From: Pleurocapsa minor HA4230-MV1
GTDB lineage: Bacteria; Cyanobacteriota; Cyanobacteriia; Cyanobacteriales; Xenococcaceae
DNA: 64,000 bases
Assembly (NCBI GenBank): GCA_019359095.1
Contig: JAHHHZ010000020.1
Coordinates: forward strand, 62,001-126,000
Direction of reading: 5' to 3'
Part shown: one piece after another, positions 34,481-43,853 of the stretch
How the letters are laid out: the number at the start of each line of letters is the position of its first letter
Numbering within the stretch: position 1 is the first letter of the stretch
Notes under the pieces: model-generated
Databases searched by the model: none
What the model saw: the letters and a program-made list of their open reading frames with translations, nothing else
What the model was told of the DNA's origin: nothing
Translations under genes and position numbers: made by a program

Positions 34481-34933
34481 ATGACTTTAAGTAACGATAA
34501 ACGCTCCGAGATAAATCCAGCAGAATTCTATCAAATATCTCTATTAGAAGAAAGGTTAAAGGTTACTCGCCGTAAAGAGAAAGCTGGAGAAGTAGTCATT
34601 CGTAAGCAAGTTGAGACACGAATGATTAACATACCCCTCAGACGAGAAAAATTAATCGTTGAAAGAATTGGAGAGAATCCCCAAAAATTAACTGAAGTAG
34701 TTGTTGCTGAGGAAGGAGTTAGTGGTTTTAAGTACAACGAGCTAAATAATAATGATAGTCTTTGTCTTAATACTAGTCAGTTTCTTTCACCATCAACTGC
34801 TCAAGAATTACTAACAGATATTAGACAGCTTTCATCCACAGCTAATATTAAAATACGTTTAGAAATAGTTACTAATTGTTCTGATAGTAAAACCGTATCA
34901 GAGCTTAAGCATATTTGCGATCGCTATCAATAA
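34481..34933 (+). CDS. DUF2382-type protein with a novel C-terminal tail
   Basis: About 150 residues from the ATG at 34481; a GTG at 34448 would add 11. Residues about 17-70 have the DUF2382 pattern (LLEERLKVTRRKEKAGEVVIRKQVE, NIPLRREKLIVERIG, VAEEGVSGF). The C-terminal half (LNTSQFLSPSTAQELLTDIRQL...) is not part of that family and I do not recognise it. It ends at a HIP1 octamer. It is paired with the preceding PRC-barrel gene. Confidence 0.75.
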   Translation: MTLSNDKRSEINPAEFYQISLLEERLKVTRRKEKAGEVVIRKQVETRMINIPLRREKLIVERIGENPQKLTEVVVAEEGVSGFKYNELNNNDSLCLNTSQFLSPSTAQELLTDIRQLSSTANIKIRLEIVTNCSDSKTVSELKHICDRYQ

Positions 34934-34996
34934 TTGTCTATTTTTTAAAAGGTAATTAAAGCAATTTTATCGTTAACTATTGCATCGAACCTGATA

Positions 34997-35236
34997 TTAT
35001 TCAGAGCCTTTAAGATCTTTATTCTTACAAGGAACAGGATCGTAGCCACCTGGATGAAAAGGGTGACAACGTAAAATCCGCTTGATCGCCAACCAACTAC
35101 CTTGAATCGTACCATAGCTGGCGATCGCTTCCGCCGCATATTGGGAACAAGTAGGTTGAAATCGGCAAGTGGGAGGAAAAAAAGGAGAAATGAACCGACG
35201 ATAAGCTTGAATTATACCTAGCAAAATAATTTTCAC
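34997..35236 (-). CDS. yidD: Membrane protein insertion efficiency factor YidD
   Basis: A 79-residue protein with the YidD pattern: an amphipathic N-terminus [22 protein letters not shown], the signature [13 protein letters not shown], and [17 protein letters not shown]. YidD assists membrane protein insertion with YidC. It is usually near rnpA/rpmH, but here it lies just downstream of the polysaccharide kinase gene with a 35-base gap, so the usual context is lost. Confidence 0.93.
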   Translation of the reverse strand: MKIILLGIIQAYRRFISPFFPPTCRFQPTCSQYAAEAIASYGTIQGSWLAIKRILRCHPFHPGGYDPVPCKNKDLKGSE

Positions 35237-35271
35237 GTTTTCTGGCGATCAGTAATAAATAAACAGAGAAC

Positions 35272-37878
35272 TTAAATTATAAAAAGCGGATTTTTTCTAC
35301 TTTTGAGTACCTGCTGATATTGATGAAGTATTTCACGACGTTTTTCTAGATTGCGTCTTTGACCTATTAAAGTTTCATCTAGCATGTTTTTTCTTTCCTG
35401 CTCTTGATTCAACTGATTCTCAATCTGTAATAGTTCATTCTCGCTGGCAATATTAGCCTGACGCTGAAGCTTCTTGACTTTGTGACGTTGTGCAGATAAT
35501 TCATCTTCCTGCTCTTTGACTAATCTAGTCAAATCAGATAGATCTTGCTGTAGATGGAATACCATTTCCTCTAACTTGTCTAAAGGAGCTTCTCTTAATT
35601 CAGCATCATCTAGGTTACTGCCTAGACAACCTTTTTTAGCTTCTTTTGCCAAAATAGAAATTGTATCCCACAGTTCACCTTGCTCATAATTCGCTGGCAG
35701 CTTGCTCAAAGGCTGAACACTTCTTGGCTCTGGAATAGGTGGTAGAGAATAGGAACGAGAATCAAATTGAGAAGCCACCCCGTTGAAGACAATTCCTAAC
35801 ATATTAAGCCCAGACTGATCGAGAATTTCTTTCGTAAATGTAGCTTGTGGGCGATCTACAGAACCTGGCTTAACAACCAGCAAAACACCATCAACTATGC
35901 GACCCATAATTGGCGCATCGGCAGTTAAATCTAAAGCAGGTGTATCAATAATTACATAGTCGTATGATTCAGACCAGTAGTCGATTAGCATTCTCATTCT
36001 TGAGGAATCAAGTAGAGTAGCTGAAGAAGGAATCATTGTTCCAGAAGTAATCAAGTCAAGATTTGGCATCACCTCTTCTATGGTCATTCTGGGATCTAAC
36101 TGCTCGGCAACAACATTACTTAAGCCGCGATCGTTGTGCCTATTCCAAATATGGTGCTGCATTGGATGATGTAGATCGGCATCTACCAATAAAACCTTGT
36201 TACCGATCTGAGCCATAGATGCAGCTAGATTAGCAGCCACAGTTGACTTACCTTCTTGAGCCGTAGAGCTAGTAATGACAATGCTATTGACCGAACGACC
36301 AGAGTTCAAAAACTTAATATTAGACTGCAACATTCGATAGGATTCACTTAGAGGTAGTGAAGGATAGTCACGAGCCACTATTTTAGGAACCGCAGCATTT
36401 TGTTTAGATCCTGGTAAGCTTAATACTCTGCTTTTGTCTGTTCTGGGAATTGTTCCCAACCAAGCATAACCATAAAGCTGCTTTGCTTCATCAATGGTTT
36501 TGATCGATTTATCGCTAATTTCAAGCAGATAAATTACTCCTGCTGCTGCCAAAAGTGCTAATGAACCAGAAGCTAGATAACCCACTGCACGAGAAGAAAC
36601 TGGTTCAGTGGGTACAACAGCATTAGAGATTACCCTAACATTACCAGGGTCTTGGCTTTCGGCGATTCTAACTGTCTGAAGCTGCTGCCATAAAACTTTG
36701 TATGTGGACTCAAAGGAATCTAGCTCTCTATTTAATTGCCGTAGTTTTTGTTCTAACTCGGGTACTCGTTTCATTGTACTGCGACGAGTTTGTTCAATTT
36801 CCGTCAAACTGGCAATCTGTTTTTTCAGACCAAAGTTACTGGCTTCGAGATTAATCAATTCGTTAGTAAGCTGCTGCTGAATTTCTCCAGTTTTGATCTT
36901 GTCGATAATGCCTTTTGCATTTTCGCCGCCAATTGAAATAGTCTGCTGTCCCAATAATTTTTTTAAAGAGCCGACCTGCTCCTGTAGCTCAACTACGTTA
37001 GGGCTATTGGGGGTAAACCGAGCTTGGACAACTGCTAATTCAGATTCTGCACTTTGTAGCTTGGCTATGGTTTCTCTTACTTCAGGTGCCTGACTGACTG
37101 TCGTTAAGACTACCGCCTGCTCGGCTGTCAAACCTAGTTTATTTCTAATATAGTTGGCTCGAGAATTAGCACTTGCCATCTCTCCTTGGGCTTTAGATAT
37201 TTCTGCTTGAAGTTCTCGCAGGCCCTCAATCAATGCCCTAGTATCTTCGTCTGGAGCAATAAATTCGTTAGATTCTTTTAATTGACGTATTTCTGTTTCC
37301 GTTTTTTTCAAAGAAGCTTGTACTTTGGGCAACTGTCCCTCAAGAAACTCTTTAGCTGATACTGCTTCAGCCTGATTAACGACTAAATTATTGTCTAGAT
37401 AGTTTTTGATGAGAATATTGACTACCTTCGCTGCTTCTTCTGGATTTTTGCTTGCATAGCTGACTTCCAAGATATCAGTCGCCACAATTGAACCGACTTT
37501 TAAATTCGTTAAGAATTCATCAACGCTTAATTTTTCTCCGTCACTGTTTTTTAACTGCAATTCTGGATCATTGATCGTTTTCTCAATTAGAGGGACAGAA
37601 CGCAATACCTCTGCTTCAGTATCAAGAGGGTTTCCCTGAGCGACAATTGGCGTTAATTCACCGATTGCCCTGCTAACTTCAGTTAGAGATGAACTAACGG
37701 TATTACCTTTAAACTTTAATTTGGCATCTGCTTGATAAACGCTTTGTTTAAGAGTATTAACAATAACTCCTAAAGTAAGCACTGTTAGGAAAACCATCGA
37801 ACCAGGAAGCCAACGTCTCTTAATTATTTGCCAATATTGATCAGTTCCTAAAGAAGCTGGTGAAGAGTTCATAATCAA
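35272..37878 (-). CDS. Wzc/BY-kinase-like polysaccharide chain-length and export protein
   Basis: An 868-residue protein. Two transmembrane helices (about residues 24-44 and about 430-450) flank a large coiled-coil periplasmic GNVR/Wzz domain. A cytoplasmic P-loop domain follows, with Walker A STAQEGKSTVAANL near residue 534, and LLVDADLHHP and YDYVIIDTPAL as Walker A'/B. The C-terminal ~100 residues are a coiled coil instead of the tyrosine-rich cluster of canonical BY-kinases; only single tyrosines remain. It likely controls export of exopolysaccharide or capsule made with the neighbouring DegT and GT4 enzymes. Confidence 0.9.
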   Translation of the reverse strand: MIMNSSPASLGTDQYWQIIKRRWLPGSMVFLTVLTLGVIVNTLKQSVYQADAKLKFKGNTVSSSLTEVSRAIGELTPIVAQGNPLDTEAEVLRSVPLIEKTINDPELQLKNSDGEKLSVDEFLTNLKVGSIVATDILEVSYASKNPEEAAKVVNILIKNYLDNNLVVNQAEAVSAKEFLEGQLPKVQASLKKTETEIRQLKESNEFIAPDEDTRALIEGLRELQAEISKAQGEMASANSRANYIRNKLGLTAEQAVVLTTVSQAPEVRETIAKLQSAESELAVVQARFTPNSPNVVELQEQVGSLKKLLGQQTISIGGENAKGIIDKIKTGEIQQQLTNELINLEASNFGLKKQIASLTEIEQTRRSTMKRVPELEQKLRQLNRELDSFESTYKVLWQQLQTVRIAESQDPGNVRVISNAVVPTEPVSSRAVGYLASGSLALLAAAGVIYLLEISDKSIKTIDEAKQLYGYAWLGTIPRTDKSRVLSLPGSKQNAAVPKIVARDYPSLPLSESYRMLQSNIKFLNSGRSVNSIVITSSTAQEGKSTVAANLAASMAQIGNKVLLVDADLHHPMQHHIWNRHNDRGLSNVVAEQLDPRMTIEEVMPNLDLITSGTMIPSSATLLDSSRMRMLIDYWSESYDYVIIDTPALDLTADAPIMGRIVDGVLLVVKPGSVDRPQATFTKEILDQSGLNMLGIVFNGVASQFDSRSYSLPPIPEPRSVQPLSKLPANYEQGELWDTISILAKEAKKGCLGSNLDDAELREAPLDKLEEMVFHLQQDLSDLTRLVKEQEDELSAQRHKVKKLQRQANIASENELLQIENQLNQEQERKNMLDETLIGQRRNLEKRREILHQYQQVLKSRKNPLFII

Positions 37879-38017
37879 TTGTTATATTTGATGACGTTAG
37901 TGGGAATTAATTTAAGAAATTTAAGGTAAATTATAGACAAAAATCTGATTATGCTATAGTAGCGGAAAACTAAAATTTAAATAATAAAGTTTCGTTGAAT
38001 ATATAGCTCAAATAAAG

Positions 38018-39148
38018 TCATTTGCTGTATAGTTTTTTAATTTGATTGGTTACTTGTTGTAAATCTTCGTCTGTAAGATTAGAACCAGAGGGTAAACACA
38101 AGCCTTTGTGAAATAAATCTTCTGCTATTCCATTATTGGCACATTCACAATTGCTAAATACTGGCTGTAAATGCATTGGTTTCCAAACAGGTCTACTTTC
38201 AATTTGTTGCTCTAGGAGCTTGAGACGAACTTGTTCGCGATCTATTCCGCCAACATCAGGATCAAAAGTCAAGCAACTTAACCAGCGAGTAGAAGTGCCA
38301 AAATCTGCTTCAGGCATAAACTCAATTCCTGGTAAATCACCCAATGTCTCTTGATAGAAGGCAAAATTACGACGACGAGCAGCGACTCTCTCTTTTAGCA
38401 CCATTAGCTGCCCTCGACCGATTCCTGCCGAGACATTACTTAGTCGATAGTTAAAGCCAATCTCAGTATGTTCGTAATGAGGTTGGGGGTCTCTAGCTTG
38501 GGTAGCCAAAAACTTCGCCTGACTAATTAGCTCGCGATCGCCAGAAACTAACATGCCACCACCAGAGGTAGTAATAATTTTATTACCGTTGAAAGAAAAA
38601 ATGCCTGCACGACCCCAAGTACCAGGAGAAGTATTTTTATAAGTTGCGCCCAAAGCTTCAGCAGCATCTTCGATTAAGGGAATGCCATAGCGATCGCATT
38701 CTTGGAGAATTGGCTCGATGTCAGCACTTTGACCATAGAGATGGACTAGCACTACAGCTTTCGGTAGTTTGCCGATTCTATCTTTTTGAGCCAAAGTAGT
38801 TGCTAGTAAGTCGGGATCCATATTCCAGGAAGTGCGATCGCTATCAATAAAGACAGGTTTTGCTCCCAAATAAGTAATTGGACTAACGCTGGCAATAAAA
38901 GTGAAGGTAGAACAAAAAACTTCATCCCCTGCCGACACTCCCGCTAGCTTTAACGCTAGATGCAAAGCAGCCGTACCCGATGATAAGGCAGCAGAATATT
39001 TTGCGCCCACTACCTGAGAGAACTCCTGCTCAAAAGCGTCAATATGAGGCCCGACAGGAGCAATCCAATTGGTATCGAAAGCTTCTTGGACAAACTTTAG
39101 CTCTTGCTCCCCAATATGGGGAGTTGATAGAAGAATCGGTTGTTTCAC
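38018..39148 (-). CDS. DegT/DnrJ/EryC1/StrS-family sugar aminotransferase
   Basis: A 376-residue PLP enzyme. The cofactor lysine lies in FSFNGNKIITTSGGGML (K near residue 188), with the Asp-containing VLVHLYGQS and PLIEDAAEALG motifs. This family makes amino sugars from nucleotide-linked keto sugars, supplying cell surface polysaccharide. It lies between the GT4 gene (35-base gap) and the Wzc-like gene on the same strand, supporting a shared pathway. The sugar substrate is unknown. Confidence 0.93.
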   Translation of the reverse strand: MKQPILLSTPHIGEQELKFVQEAFDTNWIAPVGPHIDAFEQEFSQVVGAKYSAALSSGTAALHLALKLAGVSAGDEVFCSTFTFIASVSPITYLGAKPVFIDSDRTSWNMDPDLLATTLAQKDRIGKLPKAVVLVHLYGQSADIEPILQECDRYGIPLIEDAAEALGATYKNTSPGTWGRAGIFSFNGNKIITTSGGGMLVSGDRELISQAKFLATQARDPQPHYEHTEIGFNYRLSNVSAGIGRGQLMVLKERVAARRRNFAFYQETLGDLPGIEFMPEADFGTSTRWLSCLTFDPDVGGIDREQVRLKLLEQQIESRPVWKPMHLQPVFSNCECANNGIAEDLFHKGLCLPSGSNLTDEDLQQVTNQIKKLYSK

Positions 39149-39182
39149 TAATTTGTAAGACGAATAAATTTATGGATAAATT

Positions 39183-40283
39183 TTATAGTTCAGATTTTTG
39201 AGCGATCGCCTCCTCATAAGTTGACAATGTTTTTTCGTACATATGTCGAAACGTCAGTTGTGACTCATATTTTTGTCGACCCATAATACCCATGCTAATT
39301 CTGGCTTGCTCATTACTAATTAGATAACTGAGCCTTTGACGTAAAGTCTGGACATCTCCAGGGGAAACTAGATAACCTGTTTGTCCATCAAGCACAATTT
39401 CACTGACACCACCAACATCTGAGGCTACTACTGGTAAACCTGCTCGCATGGCTTCAATGATGGTACAGGGTAAACCTTCCCAATTGGATATCAAAGCATA
39501 AATTTGGACTTGCGCTAATATTTCTGCAATGTCCTGGCGAAAACCGAGAAACGATACTCGATCGCTCATTCCTAGCTGCTCTACTCTCTCTTTGGTCTTG
39601 TCTAAGCTAGGCCCATCTCCAATCAACACTAGCTGCGCATTGAGATCTTTAAAAGCTTCAATCAGCGTCGCCTGATCTTTTTGTCGGTCAAAACGGGCTA
39701 CCATAGCCACCTTAATTGGTATTTGAGCTGGATTCGCCTTTAGCTCACCTGCAACATCTTTCATCCCATTTTGAATCGTTAACAGTTTGTCCGAACTTAT
39801 TCCTGCTTTCAAGCCTATTTGGCGATCGTATTCGGAAACACAAATTATTTTGTCCGCCAAAGATGCTGTTAACTTTTCCAGCCAGAGATAAATTGTCCGA
39901 TTAGGTTCGGGAATCCCTGTCGTAAAAGACCAGCCATGAGCCGTAAACACACTAGGGACTTTGGTAATTTGACTAGCTAAACGACCTAAAATTCCTGCTT
40001 TACTTGAATGAGAGGCAATCAAATCTGGCTTAAATTGATTAATTATATATAAGATGTATCTCAGACTTTTGCCATCCAGGATGGGGTTAACTGCTCTTTT
40101 CAAAGAGTCACAAGCTACGGACTCGATACCTGCTTGCTGTAAATTTTCGTTATAAATACCTGATTTTCCCGTTAAAACCAAAACCTTGTGACCATCTTCT
40201 TGCAAAGCCACCGTCAGATCTTTAACATGCACTTGTGCGCCACCAATAGCATCTGAACGAGTGATGATAAAAAGAACATTCAT
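39183..40283 (-). CDS. Glycosyltransferase family 4 protein
   Basis: A 366-residue GT-B enzyme. The N-terminal domain begins MNVLFIITRSDAIGGAQVHV with the glycine-rich GGAQ loop; the C-terminal domain has AMVARFDRQKDQATLIEA, the phosphate-binding loop region, and E-x7-E in EGLPCTIIEAMRAGLPVVA. It transfers a sugar from a nucleotide donor to a lipid or glycan acceptor in exopolysaccharide synthesis. It is first in the minus-strand polysaccharide block. Confidence 0.92.
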   Translation of the reverse strand: MNVLFIITRSDAIGGAQVHVKDLTVALQEDGHKVLVLTGKSGIYNENLQQAGIESVACDSLKRAVNPILDGKSLRYILYIINQFKPDLIASHSSKAGILGRLASQITKVPSVFTAHGWSFTTGIPEPNRTIYLWLEKLTASLADKIICVSEYDRQIGLKAGISSDKLLTIQNGMKDVAGELKANPAQIPIKVAMVARFDRQKDQATLIEAFKDLNAQLVLIGDGPSLDKTKERVEQLGMSDRVSFLGFRQDIAEILAQVQIYALISNWEGLPCTIIEAMRAGLPVVASDVGGVSEIVLDGQTGYLVSPGDVQTLRQRLSYLISNEQARISMGIMGRQKYESQLTFRHMYEKTLSTYEEAIAQKSEL

Positions 40284-40470
40284 GATTTGATAAAATAGGA
40301 ATCTAAAAATTGAGTTGTATAAACTATATTTACCATAAGTGAATTCAACGATTTATTTCATAATTTTTTGGTGAAGTATTCGAGAAACATGATGATGAGT
40401 TGAACAAAAAACGATTAAACGGGAATGATAGGAGGAAATTATACTTTCATAGCATAGGCAAACGTTATTT

Positions 40471-41448
40471 ATGCATTCTGCTGATTTGTCATCCTCTTAT
40501 TCTCCTAGTGATTCCCTACCAGTAGTGCAAACCTGGAACTTAAGCAAAACCTATCGTACTGGCTTCTGGATGAACCAAAAAATTGAGTCTCTCAAAAGCT
40601 GTTCCTTAAGTATTTATCAAGGCGAAACTTTTGGTTTATTAGGCCCCAATGGAGCAGGTAAGACTACTTTGCTTAAAACTTTACTGGGTATTACCCGTCC
40701 AACTACAGGGAAGGCAGTTATTTTTGGGCAGCCAATTGGCGATCGCCAGGTCAAGCAAAAAATTGGCTATTTACCTGAAAATGCTTATCTCTATGATTTT
40801 TTGACTGCTTGGGAGTTTCTGGAGTTTATTGCAGGATTGTTCCAAATACCTAAAAGTAAACAACGCCAGCGCATTACTGAATTGCTAGATTTAGTTGGAT
40901 TAGCTCAGTCTACCGCCCGTAATAAGAAACTTAAGCAGTATTCTAAAGGGATGCTCCAGCGTGTGGGAATGGCACAGTCATTAATTAACGATCCTGAAAT
41001 TGTTTTTTTGGATGAGCCGATGTCAGGACTTGACCCAATGGGACGTTATCGGATGAAAGAAATTGTCTTATCTCTCAAGCAGCAGGGTAAAACGATTTTT
41101 TTTAATTCCCACATCCTATCTGATATTGAACAAATTTGCGATCGCATTGCTTTTTTGGCCTTGGGAGAATTAATTTGTCAGGGTTCACTAGATGAATTAT
41201 TGGGTACGGGTAATGCTTATCAGGCAACAGTGATCGGCGCAACCTCAGAAACTTTAGCTCCCTGGATGACTAATCTGACTCAAGAAAATCATTACTGGCA
41301 TGGTCAACTCAAAGTAGAACCGAATCAGTTTATTGCTCAACTTAATGATAGTGATGCTCGACTAGTCAGTATTCAATTAGCCAGACCTTCTTTAGAAGAA
41401 TTTTTTATGCAGCAATTGCGTGAAAGAGGGATCGAATTCAGCCGTTGA
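40471..41448 (+). CDS. ABC transporter ATP-binding protein, ABC-2 type
   Basis: A 325-residue ATPase with Walker A GLLGPNGAGKTTLLK, signature YSKGMLQRVGMAQ, Walker B IVFLDEPMSGLDPMG, and an H-loop in IFFNSHILSDIEQ. The C-terminal ~90 residues are an extra domain typical of exporter ATPases of the GldA/CcmA type. There is no permease gene within the window on this strand, so the membrane partner is in trans. A possible terminator hairpin lies downstream. Confidence 0.9.
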   Translation: MHSADLSSSYSPSDSLPVVQTWNLSKTYRTGFWMNQKIESLKSCSLSIYQGETFGLLGPNGAGKTTLLKTLLGITRPTTGKAVIFGQPIGDRQVKQKIGYLPENAYLYDFLTAWEFLEFIAGLFQIPKSKQRQRITELLDLVGLAQSTARNKKLKQYSKGMLQRVGMAQSLINDPEIVFLDEPMSGLDPMGRYRMKEIVLSLKQQGKTIFFNSHILSDIEQICDRIAFLALGELICQGSLDELLGTGNAYQATVIGATSETLAPWMTNLTQENHYWHGQLKVEPNQFIAQLNDSDARLVSIQLARPSLEEFFMQQLRERGIEFSR

Positions 41449-41486
41449 GGTAATGAGTAAAATATTGAACATATTGAAGCGCTAAA

Positions 41487-41516
41487 ATACCCAGACTAAC
41501 TATATAGCCTGGGTAT
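41487..41516 (+). terminator. Hairpin downstream of the ABC-2 type ATPase gene
   Basis: The stem ATACCCAG / CTGGGTAT with a 14-base loop is followed by TCTCTATGG, with no true T run. It could stabilise the message end. Confidence 0.4.
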
Positions 41517-41569
41517 TCTCTATGGCAATGTTGCTCATTAAATCACCAAAGTCACAGCTAAATGGACAG

Positions 41570-41929
41570 CTAAATGGATTGTAGGGAATCAAAACCTGAT
41601 TTGGAAGCGGCAGATACCGATGGTTGAAATTGATGTTTAATCAAGTCTGCCAAATCCTGTAGCTGATTTATTGCTTCTGCTCCTTCTAATTTCATTAACT
41701 CGCGATCGTCTCTCATTTCAGTCCAGGTGATACCATAATCTGAGACTAAAAAACGAATTAGATGACCGTCTCCTAAGCTAACCATAAACGAAGCACTGTT
41801 CATTTCACCGCCACAGGTATAGCAAGATGCTAAATAACCTTTATTTTCCAAAACGATCGCTAATGCCTGAAGAGTCATTACTAAATCTTGGACAAATTGG
41901 CGATGTTGTTGCGCTAGTCTTGTGAACAC
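41570..41929 (-). CDS. DUF1815 family protein
   Basis: A 119-residue protein that I recognise as the cyanobacterial DUF1815 family by MFTRLAQQHRQFVQDLVM, YLASCYTCGGEMNSASFMV and the highly conserved YGITWTEMRDDRELMKLEG. It has a CxxC pair that might bind metal, and no membrane segment. The role of the family is not known. The gene is on the opposite strand to the ABC ATPase and close to its end. Confidence 0.85.
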   Translation of the reverse strand: MFTRLAQQHRQFVQDLVMTLQALAIVLENKGYLASCYTCGGEMNSASFMVSLGDGHLIRFLVSDYGITWTEMRDDRELMKLEGAEAINQLQDLADLIKHQFQPSVSAASKSGFDSLQSI

Positions 41930-42047
41930 TTTGTTCCTCCGAACACCTTAAATTTTATTGTAAACGCTCAAGTGCTTTTTTTAATTTTTTCTTAAGATTT
42001 GCCAAAGCACCATCACATTCTTGTGCATCTTCTCTAGACTAGTTTAA

Positions 42048-42860
42048 CTAATCTAGAATAGAACTTTGTGTGTCTTTTGATTCAATTGTTTGAGGTTTTA
42101 AAACAAAATTACACAAAGAGACAATAGTTTCATCTTTTAAGCAGGCTTCAAGATTTAATTCAGTTTCGGTGGTTATTCCTGTGACAGCTAAAGAAAACTC
42201 AAAACCACTTTGCCCAGCCGTGAGAATATCAGGATACTGCTGTGCAATTATAGGACGACGCAGGTCAACGATCGTTTCTAGTAAGGTTTCTCCTTGATAA
42301 AGAACTTTTACAGTTTTAGCCTGAGCTTTTTTGCCCAATACCCAACCCCGAACCAGAATTGCTCCTGTGGTAACGATCTCTTCAACAGTAGGACTCATAA
42401 TCCCAAAACCCCACAAAGTTTCAAACTCTTGTTTTGGTAAAGTCTTTTTGATCTCGATAACTTGAACTGGAGTTTTGAGCAAACTCAGCCAATTGTGTTG
42501 TTCTGCTATTTGTGCCAAAGTTTGCTGAGTTTTTTGATACTGCGCCTGAAGGTTGCTCAACTGCTTTTGTTGTTCAAAAAGCTCTTGTTTGTAGCGTTGT
42601 AATTCAGCTACCGTTTTTTGCAGTTTAAGCTGAGTTTCTCCCAACTCAATTTGAAAACCCTGGTTAATTTGTAGCTGCGCTTTAGTTTGAGCTAGTTCTT
42701 TGTGAGATTTTTGTAGCTCCTGATTTAGTTTCTCGATTGTTGACTGCATTTTTGCCCATTTAGCATCTGATTTAACATCTGTCTGCTGGGGTGGCTGTTC
42801 GAGCTTATTTTTGTCAGGATCTTCGTCGGAAAACCAATTTGCCAGTTTTTTCAGCTTCAA
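42048..42860 (-). CDS. Hypothetical protein with N-terminal coiled coil and C-terminal globular part
   Basis: A 270-residue protein. Residues about 30-125 form a strong Gln/Leu-rich coiled coil (LQKTVAELQRYKQELFEQQKQL). The C-terminal 120 residues are more ordered (LWGFGIMSPTVEEIVTTGAIL, GWVLGKKAQAKTVKVLYQG). There is no signal peptide. The C-terminal part could be a beta-rich module; I do not recognise it. No functional neighbour. Confidence 0.7.
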   Translation of the reverse strand: MKLKKLANWFSDEDPDKNKLEQPPQQTDVKSDAKWAKMQSTIEKLNQELQKSHKELAQTKAQLQINQGFQIELGETQLKLQKTVAELQRYKQELFEQQKQLSNLQAQYQKTQQTLAQIAEQHNWLSLLKTPVQVIEIKKTLPKQEFETLWGFGIMSPTVEEIVTTGAILVRGWVLGKKAQAKTVKVLYQGETLLETIVDLRRPIIAQQYPDILTAGQSGFEFSLAVTGITTETELNLEACLKDETIVSLCNFVLKPQTIESKDTQSSILD

Positions 42861-43080
42861 AATATTACTCCTCTAGCAATGATGTTTAAGTTACAGGGAA
42901 TGGGGGAACACAAGTTAATCTTCCTTGTTTATACATCCCAACCAGAGAGGTTGCCAGCTTGGCAAGGAACTTACATTACAGCATAAAACAACCTAAAATT
43001 AGGATTACTCAGCTAAATTCTAACTTAAGATTTAGACTATGCTGGATTGTAATGCACTCCCTATTTAATTTAAATAATGT

Positions 43081-43839
43081 ATGAGCGATCGCAATTCAAT
43101 TCCTGTATTGCGTCTAGAGCAAGTTACTCTTCAAGCTACTATAGGTGCTGATTTGCTGTTGCGAGACATTTCTTTTGAGGTTCAACCTGGAGAAATTGTC
43201 GATATTGTTGGGGCATCAGGATCGGGTAAAACGTCCCTACTCAGACTATTAAACGGTTTGGTTTCTCCTAGCCAGGGAAAAATTTATTTTGCCGAACTGG
43301 CAGTTGAGGAATACACCCCAGTAGAATTGCGTCGCCGATTAATTCTAGCACCTCAAGAACCAAAGTTATTAGGGATGAAGGTAATCGATGCTTTAGCTTA
43401 TCCTCTCCAGTTACAACAGTTATCAGAGTCAGAAATCCGCGCTCAAATCGATACTTGGCTTGATTTACTGCGTATTCCCGCAGAATGGCTGATGAAAACC
43501 GAATTACAGCTATCTTTAGGGCAAAGACAGCTAGTGGCGATCGCTCGCGCTTTAATCATGAAGCCTCAAGTAATTTTATTAGATGAACCAACATCAGCTT
43601 TAGATGTAGAAACAGCAACCTACTTATTGAAAGTATTAGAAAAGTTAAATCGAGAGCAAAACCTCACCATTATCATGGTTAACCATCAACTAGAGCTAAT
43701 TCAAAATTTTGGCGATCGACTTTTGCTGCTTAATCAGGGAAATCTGTTAGCAGATCTACCTGCAACAACAGCTAACTGGCAAAAAGTCAGTCAAAAGATA
43801 TTTCAGCTACGGTCAGAAGAAACACAAGATTGGCTTTAA
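43081..43839 (+). CDS. ABC transporter ATP-binding protein (FetA/YbbL-like)
   Basis: A 252-residue ATPase with Walker A VGASGSGKTSLLRLLNG, signature LSLGQRQLVAIARAL, Walker B VILLDEPTSALD and an H-loop in MVNHQLELI. Its compact form resembles FetA/YbbL-type ATPases that pair with a separate permease, which is absent here. The start ATG is at 43081 just after an AT-rich promoter region; a HIP1 octamer overlaps the first codons (ATGAGCGATCGC). Confidence 0.85.
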   Translation: MSDRNSIPVLRLEQVTLQATIGADLLLRDISFEVQPGEIVDIVGASGSGKTSLLRLLNGLVSPSQGKIYFAELAVEEYTPVELRRRLILAPQEPKLLGMKVIDALAYPLQLQQLSESEIRAQIDTWLDLLRIPAEWLMKTELQLSLGQRQLVAIARALIMKPQVILLDEPTSALDVETATYLLKVLEKLNREQNLTIIMVNHQLELIQNFGDRLLLLNQGNLLADLPATTANWQKVSQKIFQLRSEETQDWL

Positions 43840-43853
43840 GATTGGGTAAGATT

